Source of the DNA: Oxalobacter sp.
GTDB taxonomy: Bacteria; Pseudomonadota; Gammaproteobacteria; Burkholderiales; Burkholderiaceae_D
Direction: 5' to 3'
Assembly (NCBI GenBank): GCA_016291665.1
Contig: JAEEYE010000006.1
Span: forward strand, 43,511-107,510
Length of the DNA: 64,000 nt
Shown here: positions 11,792-22,980 of the stretch, piece by piece
Layout of the letters: every line of letters starts with the position of its first letter
How positions within the stretch are numbered: position 1 is the first letter of the stretch
Position numbers and translations under genes: made by a program
The notes under the pieces: generated by a model
Told to the model about the DNA's origin: nothing
What the model saw: only the letters and a program-made list of their open reading frames with translations
The model's database searches: none

Positions 11792-13351
11792 TTATGATTT
11801 ACGGTTTCTGGCGTCAAGACGTTTGATTATCCATAGAAGTACCAGTCCAATCAAGAGGACGGCGACGCCAACCCAGGCTGCATTGATGCCACCTAAGGAC
11901 TGGTCATAGACGTACGAGAGACTCGACCAGAGCATATAGGCGCATGTCAAACAGAAAATCACTGGAATGATTGGGTAGAGCGGTACTTTAAAAGCCGTTT
12001 TTGGGCGTGGGTGTTTGCGTAGGATGAAAAGGGAAATACCTGCTAACAGGAAAAACAGCCAGAAAACCGGGGCGGTAAATTCGACCATTGAATTGAAACC
12101 ACTGCCTGTCAGAAGGCCTAGCGCCGTCAGGGCAATGGATGCGATTCCTTGGATGACCAGTGCATTGACCGGCGTGTTGCGTTTACTGTTCCATACCCCT
12201 AGTTTAGATAAGGGTTTCCAGTCTTGTCCCATTGCGAAGCTTGAACGGGCACCGACGATAATCGTTGCATTGATTGATGTGAGTGACGAAAGGGCGACCA
12301 TCAATGAGACGATTTTTTCTGTGGCATCACCCCAGACGAGTTGTACGGTGTCGGCAGCAATTGTTTTAGAGGAAGCCATGCCAGCGAGTCCTAAGCTTGA
12401 CCAGTAAGCCCATGTCACCAAGAGGTAAAGGACTGTGATGGCAGAAATGGAAAGGATTAAGGCGCGTACCATGTTTTTGGCGCCGTTTTCCAGCTCTGCA
12501 CTGATGTAAGCCGCTTCATTCCAGCCTCCAAATGTTAAGAGGACAAACACCATGGCCAAGCCAAAGCCAGACAAGGAGGAGGATGTGGTTGTATGGGGCT
12601 GGACAGTTGTTTCAGGCGTGCCGGTGTGCATGAGGTTGAAGTAAATGGCGCCACCGACAATCATGATGAGGCAGATGACTTGGATGGCGGTAAAGAGTGC
12701 TTGTGTCCGCATTCCAGTGTGGACGTTTTGGATGTTTAACCAAGTCAGAATGATGATAATGGCAACGGCGTAAATGAATGGCCCTAACTGGGAGCCAGCA
12801 GGGCTTAGTGGTAAGAGCCGTTCCATATAATCGCCAAATACGAAAGCCAATAAGGCAATGGAGCCCGTTGTAATGACGGAAATCCTGGCCCAGCCAAAAA
12901 GGAATGCAATGGATTTGCCGTATGCCCGCTCAATGAAATGATAGTCGCCGCCTGCGTGTGGGAAGGCAGTGGCGAGTTCCGCATAGCAAAGAGCACCGAT
13001 GAGTGATACGCAGCCTCCGATAGCCCAAGCGACAAACATCGCTGAAGTGTCGCCTGTCATACCCGCAACGGCAGAAGGGGCCTTAAAGATGCCCGAACCG
13101 ATAACAAGACCGATGATTAAGACAATCGCTTCAAAGAGTCGAAGGGTGCGCCGTGGCGTACCTTGGTTGGTCGCGTCTTGTGTCTCAGGATGGTCTGTTG
13201 CCGGTTTCACAGTTTTACGGTTGGTTTGGTGCTGATAGACAGAGCTGTATTGTATACGACGGCTTGTTTTACCAACAGGAAATCCTGAAGATGGTTTTGA
13301 GAAAATCCGGTGAGGCGGCCATAATGGGTAAGATTCAGAAAGGAGGAACAA
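11792..13351 (-). CDS. APC-family amino acid permease (start uncertain; the true start may be a GTG near 13210)
   Basis: LRLFEAIVLIIGLVIGSGIFKAPSAVAG and about 12 TM segments. Confidence 0.85.
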   Translation of the reverse strand: MFLLSESYPLWPPHRIFSKPSSGFPVGKTSRRIQYSSVYQHQTNRKTVKPATDHPETQDATNQGTPRRTLRLFEAIVLIIGLVIGSGIFKAPSAVAGMTGDTSAMFVAWAIGGCVSLIGALCYAELATAFPHAGGDYHFIERAYGKSIAFLFGWARISVITTGSIALLAFVFGDYMERLLPLSPAGSQLGPFIYAVAIIIILTWLNIQNVHTGMRTQALFTAIQVICLIMIVGGAIYFNLMHTGTPETTVQPHTTTSSSLSGFGLAMVFVLLTFGGWNEAAYISAELENGAKNMVRALILSISAITVLYLLVTWAYWSSLGLAGMASSKTIAADTVQLVWGDATEKIVSLMVALSSLTSINATIIVGARSSFAMGQDWKPLSKLGVWNSKRNTPVNALVIQGIASIALTALGLLTGSGFNSMVEFTAPVFWLFFLLAGISLFILRKHPRPKTAFKVPLYPIIPVIFCLTCAYMLWSSLSYVYDQSLGGINAAWVGVAVLLIGLVLLWIIKRLDARNRKS

Positions 13352-14223
13352 TGTTCAATCAAAGTGTGACGTTGCCAAATGGCATTGCTATGCCGGTTTT
13401 GGGATGGGGTACTTGGTTTATCAAGGACAGCCGGGTGGCTGAGGCTTTGCGTCAGGCGGTAGCTATTGGTTACCGGCATATTGATACGGCACAGGGTTAC
13501 CGTAATGAGCGCGGCGTGGGTGAAGGAGTACGTATTTGTGGTGTACCGCGTGATAAGCTTTTCATTACATCGAAGGTAGCGGCAGAACACAAGTCATATG
13601 AGGCAGCTGCTGAGTCGATTGACCAAAGCCTTAAAACCATGGGGCTGGAATACCTTGACTTGATGCTGATCCACAGTCCCCAGCCTTGGGTCGATGTGAA
13701 CCAGTCGGACAACCGTTACCTAGCTGAAAACCGCCAGGTTTGGAAAGCATTGGAAGATGCTTTGGTTGCCGGTAAGGTGCGCGCTATTGGGATTTCTAAC
13801 TTCCTCGAGAGCGACATTGAAAACCTCCAGCAGACGGCGGCTGTCAAGCCGATGGTTAACCAGATTTTGTGCCATATCGGCAATACACCGACTGATTTGA
13901 TTATGTATTGCCAAAAGCACGGGATGGTGCTCGAGGCTTATTCTCCGATTGCACACGGTGAAGCACTAAAGAACCCGGCAACCGGTGAGATGGCGCAGAA
14001 ATATGGTGTGACCATTCCCCAGCTTTGTATCCGATATTGCCTTCAGCTGGGCATGGTTGTGCTTCCTAAGACCGAAAACCCAGACCATATGCGCGAAAAT
14101 ACGATGATTGACTTTGTCATTTCGGATGCAGATATGGCCGTTCTGAAAACCATGGAACGCATCAAAGACTATGGGGAGCACAGTTACATCCCTGTTTTTG
14201 GCGGGAAGAAGCCGCGGACTTGA
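13351..14223 (+). CDS. aldo/keto reductase (start MFNQSVTLPNGIAMP)
   Basis: VLGWGTWF, GYRHIDTAQGYRNE, RAIGISNF. Confidence 0.92.
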   Translation: MFNQSVTLPNGIAMPVLGWGTWFIKDSRVAEALRQAVAIGYRHIDTAQGYRNERGVGEGVRICGVPRDKLFITSKVAAEHKSYEAAAESIDQSLKTMGLEYLDLMLIHSPQPWVDVNQSDNRYLAENRQVWKALEDALVAGKVRAIGISNFLESDIENLQQTAAVKPMVNQILCHIGNTPTDLIMYCQKHGMVLEAYSPIAHGEALKNPATGEMAQKYGVTIPQLCIRYCLQLGMVVLPKTENPDHMRENTMIDFVISDADMAVLKTMERIKDYGEHSYIPVFGGKKPRT

Positions 14224-14309
14224 TGCGAGTAGTTTTTTGAATCAGCTTTTGGACTTAAGATAGAGCAGTTGTGAGCCTTGTTGGTTATTGAAACGTAAGG
14301 AGGAAATGC

Positions 14310-15386
14310 ATGGCAGACTATAAGAAAGTGGCTTCAGGCTTGTTGGTATCCCTCTTGGGATTGTGTTTGATGGGGCAGGTACAGGCGGCAGGGAAAAAAG
14401 CACGGACACAGCATGTCGCCGCCAAGAATGTTCAGCAAACACAGCCGGAAACGGTTGTGCCAGAGGCCACTGAAGAAGAGCAAGGTCTCCAGGTGCCAGG
14501 ACAGGTTAAGCAGCAGGTGCCGGGTTACTATCGGATGATGGTCGGTGGGTTTGAAGTAACTGCCTTGTTTGATGGTACGTTTGACTTCCACCCGGAAAAA
14601 TTGCGGAACATGGATCCTGCCCAGGTTAACAAGATCCTCATGCACCACTATGGGCAGAATGTCAAAATCCAGTCGCCTATCAATGCGTACTTGATTCACA
14701 CGGGGGATCATCTGGTGCTGATTGATACGGGGGCAGGCAAGCTCTTTGGCAAAACCCAACAGGGGCACATCATTGAGAACCTGAAAGCGGCGTGATACCA
14801 GCCAGAACAGGTCGATACCATCATTTTGACCCACCTGCACGGAGATCATACCGGAGGCCTAAGTATCGATGGTAAGAAGATTTTCCCGAATGCAACGGTC
14901 TACATGAATCAACTGGATCATCAGCATTGGTTGTCAGAACAGACTGCAGCACAAGCGCCATTAGACCGCCAGATTTTCTTCAAACTGGCTCAGCAGTCGA
15001 CCCGTCAGTATGTTGACAACGAACATTGGAAACCAATTGCAGCGGGTACCGAAATCGTTCCTGGGATTAAAGCCGTTGCAGCTTATGGCCATACCCCTGG
15101 TCATACTGCCTTGGAAGTCGTCTCCAATGGAGCCAAACTGCTTGTTTGGGGGGATATTGTCCATAGCCATGCCGTGCAGTTTGCTCATCCAGAAGTGTCC
15201 ATCGAATATGACTCGGATACTGAAATGGCGAAGACAACACGTTATGCATTCATGAAGCAGGTCGCTGCTACTCATGAACTGGTAGCAGGTATGCACTTGC
15301 CATTCCCTGGCATTGGCCATGTTGTTCAGGCATCAGAAGGAACTTATATCTGGATTCCTGTTGAATACGAGCCGGTAGCTAAATAA
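14310..15386 (+). pseudogene. secreted metallo-beta-lactamase-fold hydrolase interrupted by one in-frame TGA (14793-14795)
   Basis: 14310-14795 and 14826-15386 share a frame. Read-through gives LKAA*YQPEQVDTIILTHLHGDHTGG with the HxHxDH motif just after the stop. Confidence 0.85.
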
Positions 15387-15514
15387 ACTTTTTCCAACCT
15401 GGGGGGTACACAAGCCCCTCAGCGAGACTTTACCGCAAATAATGCTGTGGGCATAAAAGGTGTGTGCCTAAGCCGCGTGGGAGGATGTCAAGAATTACCG
15501 TTCATCCCGATCAG

Positions 15515-16654
15515 CTAATTCCCTTGGATGACCGATTTCCTGAAGCGTGCGAGCGACAGAGCAAAAAAGACAATCCCAACCCCTGTCATGGCCAAGAATT
15601 CCGGCCAGACAATCGACATTCCCGCTCCCCTGAAGAGGATGGACTGAGCTAGTTTCACATAGTACGTGGTCGGTGTTGCCATCATCACGTTTTGAACCCA
15701 TTCTGGCATACTTTCTTGTGGGGTTGAACCACCTGAGAGCATCTGCAATGGGATGATGGTCAGGAAAATCAAGAGTCCCAGCTGCGGCATGGATTTGGAG
15801 AGCGTTCCTAAGAAAATCCCAATCGCAGCGGCGGCAAAGAGGTAGACGGCGGATGCCAGCAAGAACAGAGGGATGGAACCGATGATGGGTACCTGCATCA
15901 GGACTTTGACGATGATGACCAGGCCGCCGCTGGCGCCGATTAGGACAGCTAAGCCGTTCGCCCAGATTTTGGAAATCATGATTTCAGCGGCAACAAGTGG
16001 CATGGCCAGTAGGTGCTCCAATGTGCCGTGTTCCCTTTCACGGATATAGGCGGCCCCAACCAGGATGATGGTCAGCATTGTGACATTGTTGATGACCTGG
16101 ATGACCCCACCAAACCAGAACCCTGTCATATTGGGGTTGAACCGTACGTGGGTGACCAGGTTGATCCTGGATTTCGTGGCCGGTTCTGTCGTCCGGTTCA
16201 GGTATTCATTGATTTCATTGTTGAAGATGGATTCAATGTAGCCTGAGCCAATGAAGGCCTGGCTCATCACGGTTGCGTCAATATTCAGCTGTACTGTGGG
16301 CTTGCGTCCGGCAATCAGGTCTTTCTGGAAGCTCGGAGGGATGATGATGGAAAACGAGTGGTAGCCCCTGTCCAACGACTGCGTGGCTTCATCCGGTTCC
16401 AACAGGTCGGGTGTCTTGAAGTAGGGTTTTGTCAGTGAGTTGGCCAGCCTCATCGAAATCTGGGAGCGGTCTTGGTCCACAATGGCAACTGGTGCGTTGT
16501 GCAGTTCCTGCGAGACCCCTTTGGCGGAGCTGTAGATGTTGGCGGTGAAGGCGTAGATGATTAACAGGAGCATGACCTTATCTGACCAGAGGCTCTTCAA
16601 TTCCTTGAGCCCCAACTGGTAGATGTTGTTGAGATGCGTCATGAACCTGGACAC
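15515..16654 (-). CDS. yhhJ: ABC-2 type permease, YhhJ/YbhR-like
   Basis: LMIIYAF-type N-terminus and ABC2 membrane domain; lies after the RbbA-like gene. Confidence 0.85.
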   Translation of the reverse strand: MSRFMTHLNNIYQLGLKELKSLWSDKVMLLLIIYAFTANIYSSAKGVSQELHNAPVAIVDQDRSQISMRLANSLTKPYFKTPDLLEPDEATQSLDRGYHSFSIIIPPSFQKDLIAGRKPTVQLNIDATVMSQAFIGSGYIESIFNNEINEYLNRTTEPATKSRINLVTHVRFNPNMTGFWFGGVIQVINNVTMLTIILVGAAYIREREHGTLEHLLAMPLVAAEIMISKIWANGLAVLIGASGGLVIIVKVLMQVPIIGSIPLFLLASAVYLFAAAAIGIFLGTLSKSMPQLGLLIFLTIIPLQMLSGGSTPQESMPEWVQNVMMATPTTYYVKLAQSILFRGAGMSIVWPEFLAMTGVGIVFFALSLARFRKSVIQGN

Positions 16655-16666
16655 GGCTTCCTCCCG

Positions 16667-19393
16667 TTACTTTTCCTGTTTCGGCAGGAGTAGCCATGCC
16701 AAGAACGTCAGTGCGGGGATGAAACCTGCCAGGCAGCACAGGGGATGGATGACATCCGCAAACTGCAACGCTTTGGTGAAGACTCCACGCGACAGGATGA
16801 TGTAGTGCGATGCCGGGAAGAATTGCCCGATCCAATAGGCACTGCCTTCCAGGGAACCGATCGGGTCTTTCAGACCTGAGAACTGGGTGGTTGGCAGCAT
16901 CGTTAAGATTGCCGTCCCAAAAAGTGCTGAAATCTGGGTTTTGGTGAACGTGGAAATCAGGAGGCCCAGCCCTGTCGTTGAGATTACGTAAAGCAGTGCG
17001 CCAAGGGTCATCGCTAGGAAACTGCCTTTAATCGGCAGATGGAAAAAGAAGACGGCGCACAGCGTCATCAAGAAGTAACTGGCCATCGATAGGACGACAT
17101 AGGGCAGTTGCTTGCCCAGCAGGAATTCGAGCTTGGTCACCGGGGTGACATACAGGTTCGTAATGGAGCCGAGTTCCTTTTCTCGGACAATACCCAGTGC
17201 CATCAGGACAGCGGGAATAAGCATGAGCAGGAGTGGAATGATGGCCGGTACCATGGCGAATTCACTCTTGAAGTCCTGGTTGAACCGGTAACGTTTCATG
17301 AGGGTGGCAGCCGCTTGGTAATCATTACCTGTCATCTCTTTGTTGAGCTCAATCATGTACTGGTTGTGAAGCCCCCTGACGTACCCTAGGATGGTCTCTC
17401 CGCGGTAAGGCATCGCCCCATCGATCCAAGCGGCAATTTCGGGATTACGGCCCTGCAGCAGGTCTTTGCCAAAGTTGGGGGGGATCTCAATGGCGACACT
17501 CAACTTGCCGTTTTTCATCTGGGTGTCCAAGTCTTCAGCACTTGTCAGGTCAGGTTGTGCGATGAAGTAGCGCGACCCCGTGAAGTTCTGGATGTAATCG
17601 CGGGACTGCGGTGACTGGTCATAGTCCAAGGCGGCAAACTTTAAGTTTTCAACGTCCATCGAAATCCCGCCGCCCAGGACAAAAAACAGGATGATACTTC
17701 CTAAAATTGCAAAGCCGATACGGATGGGGTCACGCCTGAGTTCCAGGGACTCGCGGAAGGCGTAGGCGAGCATGCGCCTAAAGCTGAAGAAGACGTTACC
17801 GGTATCGTGTGAGGTAGCCGGTTCTTCATTTTCACCGGTCGTGAAAGATTGCCTGTCTTTGTCGCCGGTCGCCTCCTCAAGGTATTCAATGAATGCCTGC
17901 TCCAGCGTATTGGCGTTTTTCCGCATGCGCAGCTCCTCCGGTGTCCCGCTGGCCAACACCTGCCCGGCATTCATCAGCGAAATCCGGTCACAGCGCTCCG
18001 CTTCATTCATGAAGTGTGTCGAGATGAAGATCGTCACATTCTGTTCGCGAGAGAGTTCCACGAGCAGCCGCCAGAAGTCATCGCGCGCTACCGGGTCGAC
18101 GCCGGATGTCGGTTCGTCCAGGATCAGGAGTTTGGGACTGTGCACCACTGCGACGGCCAGCGACAGTCGCTGGCGGATCCCGAGTGGCAGGGATTCTGCG
18201 GAGGAATGGATGTAAGGGCCCAAGCCAAAGCGTTCCACTAGGATACCGATGCGTTCTTTGGCCTTATCGCGTGGCAGGTGGAAGAGGCGGGCGTGCAGGT
18301 CTAGGTTCTGCTGGACGGTGAGCTCACCATAGAGGGAAAAGGCCTGGGACATATAACCGACGTCCCGGCGGCTATCGATGTTGTTGGCGTCAACAACCTT
18401 CCCGAAGGTTTTAGCGGTGCCCGATGTGGGTGCCAGGAGGCCGGTCAGCATTTTCATGGTCGTGGTCTTGCCACAGCCGTTCGATCCCAAAAAGCCAAAT
18501 ATTTCCCCTTGCGGGATTTTGAAGCTCACATGGTCAACTGCCACAAAGTCCCCGAACTGCTGCGTTAAGCCATCAGCCTCAATCGCCCAATCGTACTGTT
18601 TGTTTTCAGGTAGTGGTGGGATGACCAGTTCTTCGTAATTGGCCCGCTTTTCTTCCGGCAAGAATTGGATGAAGGCCTGTTCCAGGGAACTTCTCCCAGT
18701 CTGCGCCTTCATCTCTTCGGCAGTGCCTGTGGCAATGACCTTGCCCGCATACATGGCCGCCAGCCAGTCAAACTGCTCGGCTTCTTCCATATAGGCCGTG
18801 GCCACCAGCACACTCATCTGTGGGCGGCGTTGCCGGATGGAGTCAATCAATTCCCAGAACTGCCGTCGCGACAAGGGGTCAACCCCAGTGGTGGGCTCAT
18901 CCAGAATCAATAGGTCGGGATCATGCACCAACGAGCAGCAAAGGCCGAGTTTCTGTTTCATGCCGCCTGAGAGTTTGCCAGCTGGCCTGTCTTTGAATGA
19001 GAAAAGGCCGGTGGCCGATGTCAGCTCATCAATGCGTTTTTTCCTTTCTGCCGGTGCCTGTCCGAAAAGCCGCGCAAAAAAGTCGATGTTCTCAGCAACA
19101 GATAATGTCGGGTACAGGTTTTTGCCCAGACCCTGCGGCATGTAGGCGATTCTGGGCAGCAGGGCGTTGCGGATGGTGCTGTCACTGATGTCCTGACCTA
19201 AGACTTCGATGGTGCCTTGCTGGATTTTCTTGGCGCAGGAAAGCAGGGCCAGTAAAGATGATTTACCGACCCCATCAGGACCGATTAATCCCACCATGCA
19301 ACCGCTTGGGATAGTCAGGGTCAGGTCATCCAATGCCTTGACCTTGCCGTATTGCAGGCTGACGTTGGACAGTCGGGCGACAGGCGGTTCCAT
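16667..19393 (-). CDS. rbbA: RbbA/YhiH-like ABC transporter: two ATPase domains fused to an ABC-2 membrane domain (908 aa)
   Basis: Walker [10 protein letters not shown] and GSNGCGKTT; signatures LSGGMKQK and LPLGIRQR; C-terminal TM domain. Confidence 0.88.
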   Translation of the reverse strand: MEPPVARLSNVSLQYGKVKALDDLTLTIPSGCMVGLIGPDGVGKSSLLALLSCAKKIQQGTIEVLGQDISDSTIRNALLPRIAYMPQGLGKNLYPTLSVAENIDFFARLFGQAPAERKKRIDELTSATGLFSFKDRPAGKLSGGMKQKLGLCCSLVHDPDLLILDEPTTGVDPLSRRQFWELIDSIRQRRPQMSVLVATAYMEEAEQFDWLAAMYAGKVIATGTAEEMKAQTGRSSLEQAFIQFLPEEKRANYEELVIPPLPENKQYDWAIEADGLTQQFGDFVAVDHVSFKIPQGEIFGFLGSNGCGKTTTMKMLTGLLAPTSGTAKTFGKVVDANNIDSRRDVGYMSQAFSLYGELTVQQNLDLHARLFHLPRDKAKERIGILVERFGLGPYIHSSAESLPLGIRQRLSLAVAVVHSPKLLILDEPTSGVDPVARDDFWRLLVELSREQNVTIFISTHFMNEAERCDRISLMNAGQVLASGTPEELRMRKNANTLEQAFIEYLEEATGDKDRQSFTTGENEEPATSHDTGNVFFSFRRMLAYAFRESLELRRDPIRIGFAILGSIILFFVLGGGISMDVENLKFAALDYDQSPQSRDYIQNFTGSRYFIAQPDLTSAEDLDTQMKNGKLSVAIEIPPNFGKDLLQGRNPEIAAWIDGAMPYRGETILGYVRGLHNQYMIELNKEMTGNDYQAAATLMKRYRFNQDFKSEFAMVPAIIPLLLMLIPAVLMALGIVREKELGSITNLYVTPVTKLEFLLGKQLPYVVLSMASYFLMTLCAVFFFHLPIKGSFLAMTLGALLYVISTTGLGLLISTFTKTQISALFGTAILTMLPTTQFSGLKDPIGSLEGSAYWIGQFFPASHYIILSRGVFTKALQFADVIHPLCCLAGFIPALTFLAWLLLPKQEK

Positions 19394-19397
19394 GTCG

Positions 19398-20375
19398 TTA
19401 CTTTACCTGTAAGTTGGCAGGCCAGGCGATATCCGGTTTGGTTTTGACCCAACCAACCCCTGGCATCCCTGGTTTGGCAATTGCGCCATGGTCTTTGAGC
19501 CATTCCGGGTTGACCTTGAGCTTGACGCGGAACATGAATTTCTCACGTTCGTCTTTCGTTTCCACTTCCTTTGGTGTGAACTGGTTCCTTGGTGACACGT
19601 AGACGACGGTACATGGTACGGGGGTGTCAGGTAAAGCGTCTAGCAGGATGCGTGCTTCACTGCCGATGGTGACACTGCCTGCGTCAGCGCTTGGCAGATA
19701 GACGTACATATAGACGTCGTTCATATCTAAGAGAGAGAAGACTTTGCCGCCTGGGGATAAGACTTCCCCCGGTTCTGCCAAGCGGTAGAGGATTCGACCG
19801 TTGACCGGGGCTTTAAGTGTCAAATCATCGAGGTTGCTTTTTAAGGAAGCAACTCTGGCAATTTTTTCCTGGACGGTCGCATCGGCTTCTAAAACGCGGT
19901 TCCTGGCACTGGCCAGGTTGGCATTGGCTGTGCGCATCGTGCTGATGTCCTTATCCAAAGCTGCAGCCGAGATGAAACCCTTCTTAATCAAAGCTTCCGT
20001 TCTGCGTAATGTGACCGCTGCAAGTTCTTGTTGGCTTTGCATACTCTTGACGTTTTCACGGGCGACTTGGGCGGCTTCCTTGGCTTGGACAACTGCGGCT
20101 TCTGCGGCTTGGATGTCGGCTTTAATCTGTGCGTCGTCTAAAAGTGCGGCGACCTGGCCGGTTTCCAAGTCATCGCCCTCCCGGAAAAGCACTTCGACGA
20201 GTTTGCCTTGAACTTTGGTAGAGACAGCAGTCTCAGTGGCTTCCAGCCTGCCATTGCCGGATGCTAAGCCATCAATAACACCAGACGGTTTTAAGAAGAA
20301 CCAAGCAATTATTGCGCCAATGACGGCGATAATGAGAACGATAATAAGTTTTTTATTCTTCAGGATGGCAGCCAT
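19398..20375 (-). CDS. HlyD-family periplasmic adaptor (YhiI-like)
   Basis: N-terminal TM, biotinyl-lipoyl half motifs, central coiled coil. Confidence 0.88.
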   Translation of the reverse strand: MAAILKNKKLIIVLIIAVIGAIIAWFFLKPSGVIDGLASGNGRLEATETAVSTKVQGKLVEVLFREGDDLETGQVAALLDDAQIKADIQAAEAAVVQAKEAAQVARENVKSMQSQQELAAVTLRRTEALIKKGFISAAALDKDISTMRTANANLASARNRVLEADATVQEKIARVASLKSNLDDLTLKAPVNGRILYRLAEPGEVLSPGGKVFSLLDMNDVYMYVYLPSADAGSVTIGSEARILLDALPDTPVPCTVVYVSPRNQFTPKEVETKDEREKFMFRVKLKVNPEWLKDHGAIAKPGMPGVGWVKTKPDIAWPANLQVK

Positions 20376-20544
20376 TGAGACGCTCCTTTTTACAACCGGA
20401 CAGCACTGATACGGTTACACTATAGTCCTTTTAGGATTATAGCCTATGCTGTTACCTTCCAAGTGCTTTTGAGCGTACCAGATGGTGTTTTCTGTGGAAG
20501 GTCATCGCGTCTATCTGATAATATCTTGCATCATCTGAAGGAGT

Positions 20545-21579
20545 ATGATTTTGCAGTCTGTACAGCGCATAGTGACCAAGCCACTGGAACTCGTTTGCCC
20601 AGCGGGGAGTTTACCTGCTTTAAAACAAGCCGTCGATTATGGGGCAGATACCGTTTATATCGGTTTCCGTGATGCGACAAATGCCCGTAATTTCATGGGT
20701 TTGAATTTCAGTGATAAGCATGTGGAGGAGGGGATTGCTTATGCCCATACACGGGGGCGGAAAGTTCTCCTTGCACTCAATACATACCCCCTGCCAGGAC
20801 AGGTGGAATTTTGGCAGGCTGCTGTTGACCGCGCAGCGCGATTGGGTGTCGATGCGATGATAACCGCTGATCCTGGTTTGATGCGCTATGCCTGCGAGAA
20901 CTACCCTGATTTACGCCTGCATCTCTCTGTGCAAGGCTCTGCGACAAATTATGATGCCATCAACTTTTATGCGAGGAAGTTTGGCATTGCCCGTGTCGTG
21001 TTACCCAGAGTACTTTCCATCGAACAGGTTGAGATGGTCGCTCAAAATACAGCAGTTGAATTGGAAGTCTTTGGATTTGGCAGTCTCTGTGTCATGGTTG
21101 AAGGGCGTTGCGCCTTATCTTCTTATGTGACAGGCGATGCCCCAAATAATAAGGGAGTTTGTTCGCCCGCTAAGGCTGTCCAATGGATCAATACGCCTAA
21201 GGGGCTTGAATCCCGTCTAAATGGGGTCTTGGTCGACCGTTATGCAGAGGGGGAAAAGTCCAGTTACCCAACAATCTGCAAGGGACGCTATCTGGTTGGT
21301 GGTGAAAGTTATTACGCGATTGAAGAGCCTGCGAGCCTAAATACTTTGGCGCTTTTACCCAAGCTAAAAGCTATTGGTGTATCAGCGATTAAGATTGAAG
21401 GTCGTCAGCGAAGCCCTGCGTACACGGCGGTGGTGACGAAGGTCTGGCGGGAAGCTTTGGACGCGTGTAATGCGGACAGTACCCATTATCAGGTTAACCC
21501 CGCCTGGGATGTGGCGCTTGCCAAACAGTCTGAAGGGCAGCAGCAGACATTGGGGGCTTATTATCGTGCGTGGAAGTAA
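20545..21579 (+). CDS. ubiU: U32-family protein UbiU (O2-independent ubiquinone hydroxylation)
   Basis: LELVCPAGSLPALKQAVDYGADTVYIG; EVFGFGSLCVMVEGRCALSSYVTG; adjacent to ubiV and ubiT. Confidence 0.92.
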   Translation: MILQSVQRIVTKPLELVCPAGSLPALKQAVDYGADTVYIGFRDATNARNFMGLNFSDKHVEEGIAYAHTRGRKVLLALNTYPLPGQVEFWQAAVDRAARLGVDAMITADPGLMRYACENYPDLRLHLSVQGSATNYDAINFYARKFGIARVVLPRVLSIEQVEMVAQNTAVELEVFGFGSLCVMVEGRCALSSYVTGDAPNNKGVCSPAKAVQWINTPKGLESRLNGVLVDRYAEGEKSSYPTICKGRYLVGGESYYAIEEPASLNTLALLPKLKAIGVSAIKIEGRQRSPAYTAVVTKVWREALDACNADSTHYQVNPAWDVALAKQSEGQQQTLGAYYRAWK

Positions 21580-21600
21580 GCTGGAGAAAAGGAGACTGAA

Positions 21601-22488
21601 TTGAAATTGGCATTGGCGCCCGTCCAGTATTACTGGACAAAGGACAAACTGAGGGCTTTTTACGAAGCCATTGCAGATTCGCCCGTGGATATCATTTATC
21701 TGGGAGAGACGGTTTGTTCGCGCCGCCATGAAATGCGTGAGTCCGACTGGTTTGAATTGGCCGAAAAACTCTCTGGTGCCGGTAAAGAGGTCGTGCTTTC
21801 CACCCAGGTTCTGCTGGAGTCTGGGGCGCATTTAAATGCCATGCACCGTATTGTTGAAAATGGTCAGTTCATGGTCGAGGCTAATGATATGGGTGCAGCG
21901 GGTCTTTTGGAAGGCAAAGGGCCATTCGTTGCCGGTCCTCACTTAAACCTTTATAACCCTGAAGCATTGCAGATTGTGGCGGACTTAGGGGCTATCCGTT
22001 GGGTGATGCCTTTTGAGATGAGTTGTGCCCATCTGCGTCAGATGTTGCCGTTTTTGCCTACACAGATGCAATCTGAAGTCTTTGCATATGGACGTCTGCC
22101 GTTGGCTTATTCGGCGAGGTGTTTTACAGCAAGGTACCATAACCTCCAGAAAGACGATTGTGGGTTCCGATGCCTCGAATATCCTGATGGCCTGCCGGTT
22201 CAGACGCGTGAAGGCCAACCATTCCTCTTGTTTAATGGCATCCAGACGCAGTCGGCCAAAGTTTATAATCTCATCTGTGAGGTCAAGCAGATGAAATCCT
22301 TAGGGGTCGATGTCATCCGTGTTGCACCTCAGTCAGATTACATGCCTGAAATCATCGGTATCTTTAAACAGGTGATGGATGATCAGTTGTCTCCAGCAGA
22401 AGGGGTGGCGGTCATCCAGTCTTGGATGCCGGGTGAACCTTGCAATGGCTATTGGCAGGGGTTGCCGGGGATGGATTGGAAGGCATAA
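21601..22488 (+). CDS. ubiV: U32-family protein UbiV
   Basis: LALAPVQYYWTKDKLRAFYEAIADSPVDIIYLGETVCSRRHEM. Confidence 0.92.
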   Translation: MKLALAPVQYYWTKDKLRAFYEAIADSPVDIIYLGETVCSRRHEMRESDWFELAEKLSGAGKEVVLSTQVLLESGAHLNAMHRIVENGQFMVEANDMGAAGLLEGKGPFVAGPHLNLYNPEALQIVADLGAIRWVMPFEMSCAHLRQMLPFLPTQMQSEVFAYGRLPLAYSARCFTARYHNLQKDDCGFRCLEYPDGLPVQTREGQPFLLFNGIQTQSAKVYNLICEVKQMKSLGVDVIRVAPQSDYMPEIIGIFKQVMDDQLSPAEGVAVIQSWMPGEPCNGYWQGLPGMDWKA

Positions 22489-22506
22489 CCGGAAAAAGTT
22501 AGAATC

Positions 22507-22980
22507 ATGACGCAGTACAGTATTCCTAAACCGATTGGCCAGATGATGTCGTACCTACCGGCATGGCCAGGATCGGTTGTTTTTGTGGCGCTTTTAAACG
22601 ATGTCTTAAAAGATAAGCTCCCGGAGGATGTGGCCGAAGCGATGCTGGGTAAGCAGTTTAAGCTTGTGGTGAGCGATGCCGGGTTGCATTTCAATTTTGC
22701 GTGGACAAAAGGCGGTTTTGTGCCAGGCTGGGAAGATGCGGAACCAGACCTGATAATTTCTGCTTCTGCACAGGATTTTTACCGTCTAGCCAAGCGTGAA
22801 GAAGATCCTGATACGCTGTTTTTCAGCCGTCGTCTTGTGATGGAAGGCGATACCGAACTGGGTTTGATGATCAAGAATACGTTGGACGCGATGGAACTCA
22901 ATGTCTTTGAATTGCTCAAAGCGTTGCCGGCACAGAAGCTGTCGTCACTCTTTCCTCGTTCAAAGTTTTGTAAGCGTTAG
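22507..22980 (+). CDS. ubiT: SCP2-domain ubiquinone biosynthesis accessory factor UbiT
   Basis: SCP2-like sterol-binding fold signature; third gene of the ubiUVT cluster. Confidence 0.88.
   Translation: MTQYSIPKPIGQMMSYLPAWPGSVVFVALLNDVLKDKLPEDVAEAMLGKQFKLVVSDAGLHFNFAWTKGGFVPGWEDAEPDLIISASAQDFYRLAKREEDPDTLFFSRRLVMEGDTELGLMIKNTLDAMELNVFELLKALPAQKLSSLFPRSKFCKR

Noticed and set aside
13153-13350. N-terminal extension of the aldo/keto reductase as in the ORF track
   Set aside because: Family similarity begins at MFNQSVTLPNG, preceded by an aggagg-like RBS; the upstream part overlaps the divergent permease gene.
14793-14795. Selenocysteine or programmed read-through at the MBL-fold TGA
   Set aside because: The position normally holds Gly and is not a catalytic Cys/Sec site, and no obvious bacterial SECIS-like hairpin was noted directly downstream. 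A nonsense mutation or error is simpler.
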